64,000 bases of DNA, from positions 682,001 to 746,000 of the forward strand of contig NZ_JAPNLE010000009.1 of the NCBI RefSeq assembly GCF_026627925.1, read 5' to 3'. The notes beneath the pieces were generated by a model, which was not told the DNA's origin, searched no databases, and worked only from the letters and a program-made list of their open reading frames with translations. A program made the position numbers and the translations under genes. This stretch comes from Cupriavidus sp. D39. GTDB lineage: Bacteria; Pseudomonadota; Gammaproteobacteria; Burkholderiales; Burkholderiaceae. Of this stretch, positions 37,120 through 47,114 are shown in pieces (position 1 is the stretch's first letter; each line of letters begins with the position of its first letter).

Positions 37120-37916
37120 CTAGGCCCTGCCTTGGCTTCTAGTAGCACTATCAATCAAACTGTCCGAACTCGCATCGCCGTCCCTCCATTTTCCATTGGG
37201 CTCTCCACTACCAAGCGTTAGTGGCAACGTGTCGCTGCGGTGGGCGTAGTACTTCCGGGCCAGAGAGTTGATCAGGCCCATATTGATGGCTATCAGTACC
37301 AATCCAGTCAAATTTGATATCCCCAATTTACGCATCAGACTGCCGCGATATTTTTCGATCGTCTTGGGACTGAGGTTCAAATATTGCCCAACCTGCCGAT
37401 TGGATCGACCTTCGGCTACCAACTTCAGTACACTTCGCTCGCGTGCGGAAAGTATATCCAAGGCATTTTTTCGGCTGATGCTTCATGGCCACTTACAAAT
37501 GAGTCGACCAAATTTCCATAAATTTCTGAACTTAGATGTTTCTTCCCTTGCATCACAGTGCCCATCGCTGCAACAAGCTCTTCAAATACGGCGTCTTTCA
37601 GTACGTAGCCATCGATGCCCGCACGCAGCGCCTCCCGGACGTATTCATCGCCTTGATGAACAGTGAGTGCAATGATGCGAATGCCTGGCGCGCGGCGCTT
37701 CATCGCGGCGATTGCCTCGATGGCAGCCATACCCGGCATCGACAACTCCGTCAATACTAGGTCCGGACGCAGGGAGATAGCAAGTTGACACGCTTCCCGC
37801 CCGTCCTTGGCTTCGCCTACCACGTTGTACTCCGCCAAGCCGGATATCATCGAGCGCAAGCCTGATCGCAAGAGACGATGGTCGTCCACAATCAATACGT
37901 CGCATTTCATATTCAT
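37120..37916 (-). pseudogene. NarL/FixJ-type response regulator with Glu at the acceptor site, frameshifted
   Basis: From ATG 37916 (GGAGG box): MKCDVLIVDDHRLLRSGLRS, DLVLTELSMPG (acceptor Asp replaced by Glu), IIALTVHQ and YVLKDAVFEE, so the Asp pair, Thr and Lys are kept. After a run of six T (37466-37471; A on the coding strand) the frame moves by one and gives LSARERSVLKLVAEGRSNRQ, LNLSPKTIEKYRGSLMRKLG, a LuxR-type DNA-binding domain. One extra base gives a protein of about 265 residues. Glu may mimic phosphorylation. No partner kinase is adjacent. Confidence 0.82.
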
Positions 37917-38292
37917 TTTAATTTTCCTCCCCTCCAACGTGCGATTTCAACTACGGTTGCATGTCTAGCCTATCCGTTAAAATAAATGTTTGATATGCGG
38001 GTCAATGTACTGACTCCTCTCGGAAGCCGTCCGTAATGCAGGATTTTTTAAAGGTGCAAGGATTCTTCCGCAAGTTGCGAATTCACGACCGAAAGCCGCA
38101 GCTACGTTCTGCGAATGCTATGGCGGCGGCATTGTTCCTTTCAAGATGCCACTTTTCGGTCTTACAATCCTACGAAGAATGTGCGTTGAAATTTACCAAC
38201 CAGAAGGATGAAATGCATTGTCTATTAGTCATTCATGTGAAGTTAACCCATTCTACACGCAAGCGCGATGTGTATGTATTATATAAAATACA
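37917..38292. other. Regulator upstream region
   Basis: AT-richer than its surroundings. An 86-codon frame at 38036-38296 has no recognised relatives and no clear ribosome site; left uncalled. Confidence 0.3.
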
Positions 38293-38299
38293 TTAATCC

Positions 38300-38490
38300 C
38301 GAGGGGACTGCACCTCTGCTCTCCTTCTGACGCTGCGTGCGCTCCTGGCCGATCTCACGCAGCGCTCGGTGACGGGGCCCGTCCGCGCGCCACCGCGACT
38401 TGCGCGCGCGTGCGTTTCAGCGCGGTCGAGTATTGGGTATGCAGCTCCTGCAACTGCCGCTCCAACGCCTCGGTCTTGACTACGTGTGCC
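38300..38490 (-). pseudogene. KfrA-like coiled-coil gene, degenerate copy 3
   Basis: The reverse strand reads KTEALERQLQELHTQYSTAL, KRTRAQVAVARGRA and a REIGQERTQR-like tail, parallel to copy 2 (VEALERQLGELRTQFSTDLE). Only about 60 codons survive. It is followed at 38501-38531 by a motif shared with 20421-20450 (CCGGAAT, AGCTGGATTGC), possibly an insertion-sequence scar. Confidence 0.45.
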
Positions 38491-38676
38491 TTTGCTGGAC
38501 CGGAAATCCGGAATCAGCTGGATTGCTGCACAACTGATCGCCGGCCAATCCTGCCATTGGATCTCCGGAGAGCAATCGAGACCCGCTGCGGCCGCGCCGC
38601 GCTCGTTGGGAGACCAAGGCAGGCAAGTCACGCTTCCTATCTTCGCTTCATCTGTAAATCGAGGTAAGCGATGCGA

Positions 38677-39760
38677 TCAGTCCGCCTGCCCGATGTTTGC
38701 GGTATGCCATCCCTCATACTCACGCAGGTCCTGCGGCGTTACGCCAAATGCGCGACGAAACGCCCGGGTGAAATCCGACGCGCTTTTGAATCCCACTGAA
38801 TAGGCGACATCCTTCACCGCAATACCGGGGAATCGGACGATATCGTTCGCTGCGGTGCGTAGACGCATATGGCGAATATAGGCCCCGAGCCCACCTTCAT
38901 GCTGAAAGAGTCGATACATCGTCGGCCGCGACAGCCCAAGGGATTCGAGCACGCGCTCGGGAGTCAGGTCACTATCGGCCAGATTGGCCTGCACGAAGCA
39001 ACGGGCGCTACTGAAGGCGATCTCACGGGCAATGGCGCTCCGGCTGCCGCTCAAGCCGATTTCCTCACCGAACGCGGCCGCGATCAGCTCGACGAGCGCG
39101 CTCAGGTGGCGATGCGCTTGCGCCGCCGGCATGTGGCGAATGTTGCGGGCAAATGCCGCGACACGCTCGACGATTAGGCGCACCGACGCCTTGAAGGGGA
39201 AAGGACACGCCCATGCAAGACGCCGGGGTCGGCGAAGACATTTTGCAGACGTCTGACGGGCACGAAAATGTTCACGTGCCGGCTGTCGCGCCGCCAGACA
39301 CGCACGGGTTGATCGAGATCGACCGCCAGGATGCCGACGTCGAGGGTCTTCCCTTGCCGCCGGGCGGTATGCTCGACGACACTGTCCGACGCCCCCCGAG
39401 GAACACGTGAAAGACGATGCTGCGTGCGTTGTCACGCGAGATCCTCGCGATCGAGCGATCAAGCGTGATCTGATCGGTGTAGCTTTCGGAGAACACGTAC
39501 TCCCCGATATCGTATCGATCGACAGCTGCACGGAAAGGCAACCGGGTCATGTCACGCGACAGCACCACGTCGATGACCATTCCCATACGTCCGCGCCAAG
39601 CCAGCAATTGCTGATGCACGGGCAGTTCGCCGACGTCGAAACGATTACAAACGATGCTGCCCTGAAGCGCCGCACCGGCGCTGGGCATGCTCTGACGACG
39701 GGCGATATCCGCTAGCATTTCAAAGCTCGGTCGGGCCGACCGGAAAAGGTTGTTGGACAA
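38677..39760 (-). pseudogene. AraC-family regulator with AraC_binding_2-like domain, two frameshifts
   Basis: Frame 1 from 39760: MSNNLFRSARPSFEML, RFDVGELPVHQQLLAWRGRM, ARSIVFHVFLGG. Frame 2: SDSVVEHTARRQGKTLDVGI, DLDQPVRVWRRDSRHVNIFV. Frame 3: FKASVRLIVERVAAFARNIR, then the HTH pair LTPERVLESLGLSRPTMYRL and KDVAYSVGFKSASDFTRAFR with FGVTPQDLREYE. Shifts sit at C6 (39392-39397) and at the GGGG/AAA stretch near 39196. Corrected length is about 360 residues, like oxidative-stress or catabolic AraC regulators. Probably read errors rather than decay. Confidence 0.8.
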
Positions 39761-40183
39761 TAATAAGTTAAGGCGAGCCAGTCCGGCTACCCATGGGGCC
39801 TCCCCCAGCGACGCGTGCGGAAGCCTCGGACAGTGGCTTGCAGGAAACGTGCCTGGGTACGTCTGCGCCGTGCCTCATCAGATCGGATTCCCGCCGAAGC
39901 CCGTTGTTCGAAAGTGGGGCTGCAGATCGCATGGCGATCCGTCCGCCAAGGCAGACGGGTGCGGATGGCCGGTAAGCGACCTCCTTCGGTCGCTCCTCGA
40001 TCGGCGCTTCCCGCCATCTGGCAACCGCGACGCTACCTGGCTGGCATCTTGCCCACAGCCGGGGGTTCCTGGGCAGGACGTCGCGCTGGGTGGAAACCGG
40101 CATTGCCCGGAGGTGCTGGCAAAGAGATTCCGCAGCCCCGCGCTAGCAGGGATCAGCAATTGGCATTCCAAGCGTGGCGGAAT
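39761..40183. other. About 420 bp without a supported gene
   Basis: GC-rich frames exist on both strands (39768-40103 reverse among them), but none shows a family motif or ribosome site. Confidence 0.3.
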
Positions 40184-41968
40184 TCAATAGCCGCGCCGAA
40201 TGGCTGCTGCCTCGTCTTCCCAGTCGCGCCACTCGACTTTGTGCTGCGCCAGGTACTCGTCCACTGCCACGCCGATGGTAGGGAAGAGGTGATCGGCGCC
40301 GAGCGCGGCAACCAGGCCGTAGCGCTTCAGCCGGTCCTTGACAGGGCCTTTCATTTCGGCGAAGCACAGCTCAATGCCGCATTCGCTCAATGCCTTGTGC
40401 AACTCCGCCAGCGTCTGCGCGGCGGTGACGTCGACATCGGTGATGGGTTCCGCGGCGATCACGACCCACCGCGTGGGAGTCGAGGCCTGGCTCACCGCGC
40501 GCAGCACGTGGTCGCGGAATATCTCCGCGTTGGCGAAGAACAGCGGTGCGTCCCAGCGGAACAGGACCAGCCCCGGAATGCAGCGTGCTTCCGGGTGCCG
40601 GACGATATCGTGGTAACCCTTGAGGCCGTCGACGCGGCCCAGCACGGCATCGTAGGGCCGCCAGGCTCGCCAGATGAACGCCAGCAAGGCGAGGGCCACC
40701 GCGATGAAGATGCCCTGGATCACGCCGAGCAGTGCGACGCCCGCAAAACAGGCCATCGACTGGGCGAACTCGCTGGGGCGCAGGCGCAGCAAACGCGCCA
40801 CGCTGCGTATCTCGAACAGGCCGAGACAAGCCGCGACAACCACGGCGCCCAGCGCCGCATTGGGCAAGGTGCGGAAGAGGCCGGGGGCGAACAGCAGCAG
40901 CATGGCAACGCTCAGCGCGGCAATCACGCTGGTGAGCTGCGTCCGCGCGCCGGCGGCTTCGGCAACCGGGGTGCGCGACGAACTGCTCGTCACGGGGAAA
41001 CCCTGCAGCAGGCCCGCAGCCAAATTGGCGGCGCCCAGGGCAATCAGTTCCTGGTTGCGGTTCACCGCGTATTGCCCGCGTGCGGCGAAAATCCGCGACA
41101 GCACGCTGATATCGGCCAGCGAAATCAGCGCCACCGCTACCGCGCCGGGCAGCAGGGCGCACAGGTCAACGAGCGACACAGCGGGTATGCGCGGCACCGG
41201 CAGCCCTTGCGGCAGGGAGCCGATGACCGGGACACCCGCCCGCCGGTCCAGGTCGAGCAGCGCCACGGCCACGGTGGCGCTCGCCACCGCGACCAGGATG
41301 CCGGGCACGCGCGGCAGCCAGCGCTTGCAACCGAGGATGAGCAGTAAGCAGGCCGCGCCGATGCCGAGCGCGACCGGGTTCAGGTCGCCGTGCATCAGGC
41401 CCTGGAAGAGGCCCGAGGCTTCCTGCAACAGGTTGTCTCCGCTCACCTGGAAGCCGAGCAGCTTCGGCGCTTGGCCGATCAGCACCGTGAGCGCGACGCC
41501 ATTCACATAGCCCTGGCGGATCGGCTTGGATAGCAGGTCGGTGACAAAGCCAAGGCGGAACAGTCCTACCCCGATGCACAGCGCGCCCGACAGGATCGCA
41601 AGCATGCCGGCGAGCATCGCCGCCCGCTCGGGGTGGGCGCCAGCCAAGGGCAGCACGATGGAGGCGATCAACGCCGCCAGCGCGGAGTCGGGGCCAAGGA
41701 CGAGAATGCGGCTAGGCCCGAACGCGGCGTAGGCGACGAGAGCCGCGATGCTGGCGTAGAGCCCGGTGATGGCGGGCAAATGCGCCGCCTCGGCGTAACC
41801 CATGCCGGCCGGAATCATGACCGCCGTAAGCGCGAGCCCGGCGAACAGATCCTTCGCCAGCCAGGCTCTTTCATAGTGGTGCAGCGTCGCAAGGGCTGGG
41901 ACCAGGCGCAGCAGGCGACCTTCCAGCCCTGAGGCAGTCGGTGTGGAACGATTAGGGAGCCAGTTCAT
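40184..41968 (-). CDS. SulP-family anion transporter with STAS domain
   Basis: 594 residues. DLFAGLALTAVMIPAGMGYA then AEAAHLPAITGLYASIAALV is the SulP signature; 10-12 membrane segments follow (GILVAVASATVAVALL, FAQSMACFAGVALLGVIQGI). Residues from about 460 form a STAS domain (VLFRWDAPLFFANAEIFRDH, VIAAEPITDVDVTAAQTLAE, CFAEMKGPVKDRLKRYG). Transports sulfate, bicarbonate or dicarboxylates; which one is not readable. Start at ATG 41968 (MNWLPNRSTP); the frame is open to 42037. Confidence 0.92.
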   Translation of the reverse strand: MNWLPNRSTPTASGLEGRLLRLVPALATLHHYERAWLAKDLFAGLALTAVMIPAGMGYAEAAHLPAITGLYASIAALVAYAAFGPSRILVLGPDSALAALIASIVLPLAGAHPERAAMLAGMLAILSGALCIGVGLFRLGFVTDLLSKPIRQGYVNGVALTVLIGQAPKLLGFQVSGDNLLQEASGLFQGLMHGDLNPVALGIGAACLLLILGCKRWLPRVPGILVAVASATVAVALLDLDRRAGVPVIGSLPQGLPVPRIPAVSLVDLCALLPGAVAVALISLADISVLSRIFAARGQYAVNRNQELIALGAANLAAGLLQGFPVTSSSSRTPVAEAAGARTQLTSVIAALSVAMLLLFAPGLFRTLPNAALGAVVVAACLGLFEIRSVARLLRLRPSEFAQSMACFAGVALLGVIQGIFIAVALALLAFIWRAWRPYDAVLGRVDGLKGYHDIVRHPEARCIPGLVLFRWDAPLFFANAEIFRDHVLRAVSQASTPTRWVVIAAEPITDVDVTAAQTLAELHKALSECGIELCFAEMKGPVKDRLKRYGLVAALGADHLFPTIGVAVDEYLAQHKVEWRDWEDEAAAIRRGY

Positions 41969-42355
41969 ATCCCTGCTTTGTTCGAAGGCGCCGGTCCACA
42001 TTCTAGCGCCTGGCAAAACGAAGAGGCTTACAAACAAGCAGCGTAACGGCTAGATCCGGCTTGGGGGCGTATCCGAGTGTCCGCAGCGAACCGTTGATCT
42101 TCGCCGGTGAAGGGTTCTTTCGGTTACGCGCTTGTGCTGCTCCGGGAGGGATCGCTACAAGAGTCTCGCCTCTACGCAATCGTCGACGACCGCCAGAGAC
42201 ACTTAGGCCGGGCCGACAGCGGCGTGGGGCCGGCGGGCACACTCTACTGCCAAGCTGCCCGGCTGCTTCCCAACCGTCCTTGTTTTCGTCCCGGAAATCG
42301 GTGATGAGCCAAAAAGAAATGCCCGCCGAAGCGGGCTTCCATCGTGCGATGACGA
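41969..42355. other. Region between sulP and ggt
   Basis: Contains the ggt terminator (42311-42336) and presumably the sulP promoter. No gene is seen. Confidence 0.3.
42311..42336 (-). terminator. Rho-independent terminator of the gamma-glutamyltransferase gene
   Basis: GCCCGC-TTCG-GCGGGC (stem of 6, tetraloop) on the reverse strand, followed by ATTTCTTTTT, 20 bases after the ggt stop. Confidence 0.75.
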
Positions 42356-44092
42356 TCAATAGCCGGCGGCCAGCCCAGTGTTGCGACGCGGGTCATTGGC
42401 GCCATAGAAGCGATTGTTGCCCACCGGCTTGCCGTTGAGGGACGGGGCGCCGACGATAATCACCGCCAGATGGTTGGCAGGCTGCGGCGGCCCGAAGTGG
42501 TGCCCCATGCCCTCCAGGATCTTGCGCGTATCCGGCGACAGCGCATAGTCCTCCATATTGGTTAGGTCCGGCAGCCATTGCTGATGGAAGCGAGGCATGT
42601 CGACGGCTTCCTGCACGTTCATGTTGTAGTCGATGGCGTTGGTCATGGTCTGCAGCACGGCTGTGATGATACGACTGCCGCCCGGTGTGCCCACCACCAG
42701 CACCGGCTTACCGTCCTTTGTGACGATGGTCGGGCTCATCGAGGACAATGGGCGCTTGCCTGGGGCAATAGAGTTGGCCTCGCCCTGCACCAGGCCATAC
42801 AGGTTCGGCACTCCGACCTTGGCGGTGAAGTCGTCCATCTCATCATTCAGGATGACGCCCGTCTTGGCCGCCGTGACCTTAGCGCCAAACCAGTCGTTGA
42901 GCGTGTAGGTGACCGACACGGCGTTGCCAAATTTGTCGGCTATCGAGTAGTGGGTGGTATTGCTGCCCTCATGCGGCTCTACGCCCGGCTTGATGTCCTT
43001 CGACACTCCCGCCTTCTTCGTGTCAATCGCGGCACGGATCTTGGCGGCGTAGTTCTTGTCCAGAAGGCGGTCCAGCGGGTTCTTCACAAAGTCCGGATCG
43101 CCCAGGTAGCTGTTGCGGTCAACATAGGCGTGGCGCATGGCCTCGATCTGGTAGTGGACCGCCTGCGCTGAGTGGTAGCCCAGTTCCTTGAGTGGATAGG
43201 CTTCCAGGATGTTTAGCATCTCGCAGATGATCACACCACCCGAGCTTGGCGGCGGCGCCGACACGACGTGATAGCCGCGGTAGTCACACTCTATCGGAGC
43301 CAGTTCACGCGTCTTGTAGGAGTCCAGGTCTTCCTGCGTGATGAGGCCCTTACCTGCTTGGCTGGAAGCGACGATCGCCTGGCCCACCCAGCCCTGGTAA
43401 AAGCCTTCCGTTCCCATGGCGCTGATCGCGCGCAGCGTCTTGGCCAGGTCGCGCTGTACCAGCTTCTGGCCCACCTCGAACGGTTGCCCCTTGTTCAGAA
43501 AGATCGCGCCGGACGCCGGGTCCTCCTGGAAGTCCTTGGTCGAGGTGCGCAGCATGTCCACGTCGCCCTGGTCGAGCGTGAAGCCGTTTTCGGCCAACTT
43601 GATGGATGGAGCAATCAGGTCGGCGCGCTTCATCGTGCCGTACTTCCGGCGAGCGAACTCCATGCCGGACACGGTGCCGGGCACGCCTACGGCAAGGTGG
43701 CCCTTGGTGGAGGCGCCCTTGATAACGTTGCCCTCCTTGTCCAAGTACATGTTCGCGGTGGCAGCCTTTGGTGCGACCTCGCGGAAGTCAAGGAATGTCT
43801 TGCGGCCATCGGCCAACTGGATGGTCATGAAACTGCCGCCGCCCAGATTGCCTGCGGCCGGATACACCACGGCCAGCGAGTAACCCACCGCCACCGCGGC
43901 GTCGACAGCGTTGCCACCGCGCTTGAGCACATCCACGCCTACCCTCGTGGCCAGATGCTGTGCCGTTACCACCATACCGTTCTCAGCGGCAACAGGGGCA
44001 ACGGAAGCCGCGTAGGACGGCGGCGCAAAGCTCGTCGTTAGACAAAAGGACGCTATCGCGGCGCACCACCGCAAACCTGGTTTCGGACTCAT
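42356..44092 (-). CDS. ggt: Gamma-glutamyltransferase
   Basis: 578 residues. Signal peptide (AAIASFCLTTSFAPPSYA), VVTAQHLATRVGVDVLKRGG, NAVDAAVAVGYSLAVVYPAA, GNLGGGSFMT, the autoprocessing/catalytic threonine in NTTHYSIADKFGNAVS, and C-terminal GTPGGSRIITAVLQ. A periplasmic Ntn hydrolase that cleaves itself into two chains and hydrolyses glutathione and gamma-glutamyl bonds. An AGGAG box lies six bases before the ATG; a terminator follows directly. Looks intact. Confidence 0.95.
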   Translation of the reverse strand: MSPKPGLRWCAAIASFCLTTSFAPPSYAASVAPVAAENGMVVTAQHLATRVGVDVLKRGGNAVDAAVAVGYSLAVVYPAAGNLGGGSFMTIQLADGRKTFLDFREVAPKAATANMYLDKEGNVIKGASTKGHLAVGVPGTVSGMEFARRKYGTMKRADLIAPSIKLAENGFTLDQGDVDMLRTSTKDFQEDPASGAIFLNKGQPFEVGQKLVQRDLAKTLRAISAMGTEGFYQGWVGQAIVASSQAGKGLITQEDLDSYKTRELAPIECDYRGYHVVSAPPPSSGGVIICEMLNILEAYPLKELGYHSAQAVHYQIEAMRHAYVDRNSYLGDPDFVKNPLDRLLDKNYAAKIRAAIDTKKAGVSKDIKPGVEPHEGSNTTHYSIADKFGNAVSVTYTLNDWFGAKVTAAKTGVILNDEMDDFTAKVGVPNLYGLVQGEANSIAPGKRPLSSMSPTIVTKDGKPVLVVGTPGGSRIITAVLQTMTNAIDYNMNVQEAVDMPRFHQQWLPDLTNMEDYALSPDTRKILEGMGHHFGPPQPANHLAVIIVGAPSLNGKPVGNNRFYGANDPRRNTGLAAGY

Positions 44093-44132
44093 CGTGTCTC
44101 CTGGTGAATGCCGTCTATTCAGAAAGCATTAG

Positions 44133-45464
44133 CAGGCCGCTGAAATACCTCTAGCGGACGTCAGCGCGGGGACTGGCTGAGGCGTTGATCTGAGGAGTCC
44201 ATCCAACCCAAGATTTCATGCGCGGCGCAGACACCTTCACGGAGAGCTTGTTCACTATGCGGCGGCTGGATGATTTCGTGCCGAAGTCCCATCCGCTGCG
44301 CTCGATCCGCACCATGGCCAATCAGGCGCTAGCGAAGATGGACCGGTTGTTCGCGCAGATGTATGAAGCCGATATCAAGGGCGGCCGGCCCAGCATCGCG
44401 CCGGAGAAGTTGCTGAGGGCCATGCTGCTGCAGGTGCTCTACAGCGTCCGGTCAGAGCGTCAGCTCATGGAGCAGACGCAGTACAACCTGCTGTTTCGCT
44501 GGTTCATTGGTTTGGCCATGGATGATGTGGTCTGGGTGCCCACCGTGTTCAGCAAGAACCGCGAACGGCTGATCAAGCACGACGCGGTAATCGAGTTCTT
44601 CAATGAAGTGTTGGCCATCGCGCAGAAGAAGGACTGGCTGTCGGGCGAACACTTCAGCGTGGACGGCACGCTGATTCAGGCGTGGGCAGGCCACAAGAGC
44701 TTCGTGCCCAAAGACGGCGGCGACAATGACGATAACGACGGCGCTAACTTCAAGGGGCGCAAGCGCGGTAACGAGACGCACGAGTCCAAGACCGATCCCG
44801 ATGCCAGGCTCTATCGCAAAGGCAAGACCGCCAGTGAGTTGCGCTACATGGGCCATACGCTGAGCGACAATCGCCACGGCCTGGTGGTCAGCGCCATGGT
44901 GACCAATGCTGACGGATACGCCGAGCGCGAGGCCGCGAAGGTCATGCTAAACGATGCCAGGCAGGTGGCTGAGGATCTCGATGTGGAAGTCACCGTGGGC
45001 GCGGACAAGGGCTACGACGCGGAGGAGTTCATTCAGGCTTGCCTGGAGATGAAGGTGACGCCGCATGTCGCACAAAACACCTCGGGGCGGCGCTCGGCCG
45101 TCCCTGATGCCATCGCACGCAGCGAGGGTTATGCCATCTCGCAGCAGAAGCGCAAGCTGATTGAACAAGGTTTTGGATGGGCCAAGACCGTTGGGCGCAT
45201 GCGCCAGGTGATGGTGCGCGGACGGAAGAAGGTCGACCAGATGTTCGTGCTGAGCATGGCCGCCTACAACCTCGTACGTATGCGTTCCCTGGGACAAATC
45301 CGTCCGCAGTCGCAGTAATCGCGGAAATGAGGCTGGAAATGGGCGTCAAATCACCGAAAAAATCGATGAAGTGACGCCAGGTTCCCGGATTGTGAAAAAT
45401 GGCGAGCCTTCAGCCTTGTAGGAAGAAGCTTCGCCTTTTGTGCGGTGAGTACTTCAGCAGCCTG
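44133..45464 (+). mobile_element. IS5-family insertion sequence, 1332 bp, with TTAG target duplication
   Basis: Ends CAGGCCGCTGAAATAC (left) and an inverted close copy (right, CAGGCTGCTGAAGTAC). TTAG flanks both sides (44129-44132 and 45465-45468), the 4-bp target duplication typical of the family. One intact transposase, so potentially active. It lies 40 bp upstream of ggt and may affect its promoter. Confidence 0.9.
44218..45318 (+). CDS. IS5-family transposase
   Basis: 366 residues. DFVPKSHPLRSIRTMANQAL, GGRPSIAPEKLLRAMLLQVL, the first DDE Asp in HFSVDGTLIQAWAGHKSF, second Asp in VGADKGYDAEEF, and the catalytic Glu region ISQQKRKLIEQGFGWAKTVG. Intact frame, start ATG 44218. An Asp-rich insertion (KDGGDNDDNDGANFKGRKRG) follows the first catalytic block, as in the IS1405/ISL-type subgroup. 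Confidence 0.92.
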   Translation: MRGADTFTESLFTMRRLDDFVPKSHPLRSIRTMANQALAKMDRLFAQMYEADIKGGRPSIAPEKLLRAMLLQVLYSVRSERQLMEQTQYNLLFRWFIGLAMDDVVWVPTVFSKNRERLIKHDAVIEFFNEVLAIAQKKDWLSGEHFSVDGTLIQAWAGHKSFVPKDGGDNDDNDGANFKGRKRGNETHESKTDPDARLYRKGKTASELRYMGHTLSDNRHGLVVSAMVTNADGYAEREAAKVMLNDARQVAEDLDVEVTVGADKGYDAEEFIQACLEMKVTPHVAQNTSGRRSAVPDAIARSEGYAISQQKRKLIEQGFGWAKTVGRMRQVMVRGRKKVDQMFVLSMAAYNLVRMRSLGQIRPQSQ

Positions 45465-45468
45465 TTAG

Positions 45469-45903
45469 GCAAGCGAATCCCACTAAGGGCATAACCCGAA
45501 ACGCCTATCAGCAGCTTTGCCCATGGTTGGATTTTGGCGTGTGTGAAAAAGAGTTGGACGCAGTACGGAGACCAACTGTCTTTCGCGGCTCTTCTGGCGC
45601 ACAATCTTCTCATAAAAACTCCGCACCCTCCACAAGGGAGTCACGGCGTGGACACTGGCTCTTGCAATTCTCCAACGACTCGGCGCGGAGTGCGATGTCG
45701 CCCGCGAGGCCCCGTTACCCTACGCCTTCCTTGATTGCCCCTTCTACTTAGGGGTGAAGTCCTGCCGCCTTCTGCCATTATTTGTCGTGTCGCGGCGATG
45801 CAACCAAAGCCCTTTGTTGGCGCTGCCTGCACATCCGACCAATACGGCCGTTAGAATCGAAAAGTAGCCCTCTCGTCGATTCCCTTTTCTATTGAAGATT
45901 TTC
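45469..45903. other. Upstream region of the PilZ gene
   Basis: No gene recognised between the IS5 element and the PilZ-domain protein. Confidence 0.3.
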
Positions 45904-46695
45904 GTGAGCCTCAAAAATCCCAATGCCAAGCACCAACCGAATAGCACGCAAGCGCCAAGCGATGACCCATTGGATGGTCGCCACCGATTGACTCTTCCCA
46001 TGCAAATCAGTGCAGTGCTGCTCGATCTCGCTTGGCTGAAGTGCGTTGTTCGACTAAGCGCACGCGACAGCTACAAGATTGCCACCACCGTGCTGCAGGT
46101 TGACCCCGTATCTTGTACCTTCATCTTCGACGGATGCCGAACGGATGCCGAGCGGGATTTGCTGCTGGCATCGGACGAAATTGCTGTCTCCGCTGTGCTG
46201 CGCGATGTCAGGATTGACTTCGTCATCGGCAGACCATCCCTGATCAAGTATCAGGGCGGCCCGGCCTGCGCCGCACCCTTCCCATCTAAGCTCTATCATT
46301 TCGAGCGCCGCCGCCATCCCCGCGCACGACCGCACGCCGCGATGGGCTACCGCTCTGAGCTTCACACGCCCGACGCCCACCTTCTGACGATGGATATCGC
46401 CAACCTCTCCCTGTCCGGTGTGGGACTTCGCTCCAAGGGTGCGTGTACGGACCGGTTACCGGTGGGAACGATCTTGCAGAAGTGCAGGCTCGACTTTCGC
46501 AGCCAGGGCGAACTGGAATTTGACCTCCAGGTAGTCGGGCACGGTCTAGCCTGGGAAGGCGAGCGTGCTATGCATCACATCGGCTGCACCTTTGTCGCAC
46601 TCGCGCCCGGTCAGCAGACCTTCCTCCAGCGCTTGGTCTACCACATCGAACTGGCGAGCCGCGAAGGGCCAGGATGCGCGCCAATCCAGCTCTAA
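45904..46695 (+). CDS. YcgR-like PilZ-domain c-di-GMP receptor
   Basis: 263 residues from GTG 45904 (TTG 45892 also in frame). The N-terminal half resembles the YcgR N-domain (DPLDGRHRLTLPMQISAVLL, LQVDPVSCTFIFDGCRTD). The PilZ domain follows: c-di-GMP-binding RxxxR in FERRRHPRARPH and the second motif in MDIANLSLSGVGLRSKG. Such proteins brake flagellar motors or control secretion when c-di-GMP is high. No flagellar gene is adjacent; two c-di-GMP enzymes lie within 18 kb. Confidence 0.85.
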   Translation: MSLKNPNAKHQPNSTQAPSDDPLDGRHRLTLPMQISAVLLDLAWLKCVVRLSARDSYKIATTVLQVDPVSCTFIFDGCRTDAERDLLLASDEIAVSAVLRDVRIDFVIGRPSLIKYQGGPACAAPFPSKLYHFERRRHPRARPHAAMGYRSELHTPDAHLLTMDIANLSLSGVGLRSKGACTDRLPVGTILQKCRLDFRSQGELEFDLQVVGHGLAWEGERAMHHIGCTFVALAPGQQTFLQRLVYHIELASREGPGCAPIQL

Positions 46696-47114
46696 TTGCA
46701 TGTTTCCCCAATCCGCCGCTTACCAAGTGCGGACCTTCGTTCGCCGCGACCTTGAAATTGGTCATCCATTTAGTCCCGTCGGACCCAAAATGAGTGGCTA
46801 CCTTTGACCCACACCGGCGACTACCCCTGCCGCTAGCGCCTCGTGCCGGGCTTTTCTTCGCGATTAAACCCGCTAGGTCGGCGAACGCAAAGTATGGCGG
46901 CGCCGGCAGCGCCGCTCCGGGCGCACCACCGCGGCGTAGCGGCGCTTTGAAAAAGCCGCAGGGATTTTTTAGTCTTAACGCAAAGTAAGTGTGGCATCCT
47001 GAAGCAGGAAGACATACCCGAATGTCCTTTGCTCCGGGCGCCGAGGCTCGATGGAGCTAGTCGGCGACAGGCCCGGCTCTATGCGCGGCCAATCGGCCCG
47101 GGGACGGAGGACGA
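46696..47114. other. About 420 bp without a supported gene
   Basis: Very GC-rich inverted stretches around 46895-46945 but no T-tract terminator and no gene. Confidence 0.3.

Noticed and set aside
39768..40103. Reverse frame between the AraC regulator and sulP as a gene
   Set aside because: No family motif, no ribosome site, competing frames on both strands.
39815..41347. 510-codon forward frame over the SulP gene, rich in Gln, Arg and His
   Set aside because: Antisense shadow of a well-supported membrane transporter in GC-rich DNA; no start signal or family similarity.
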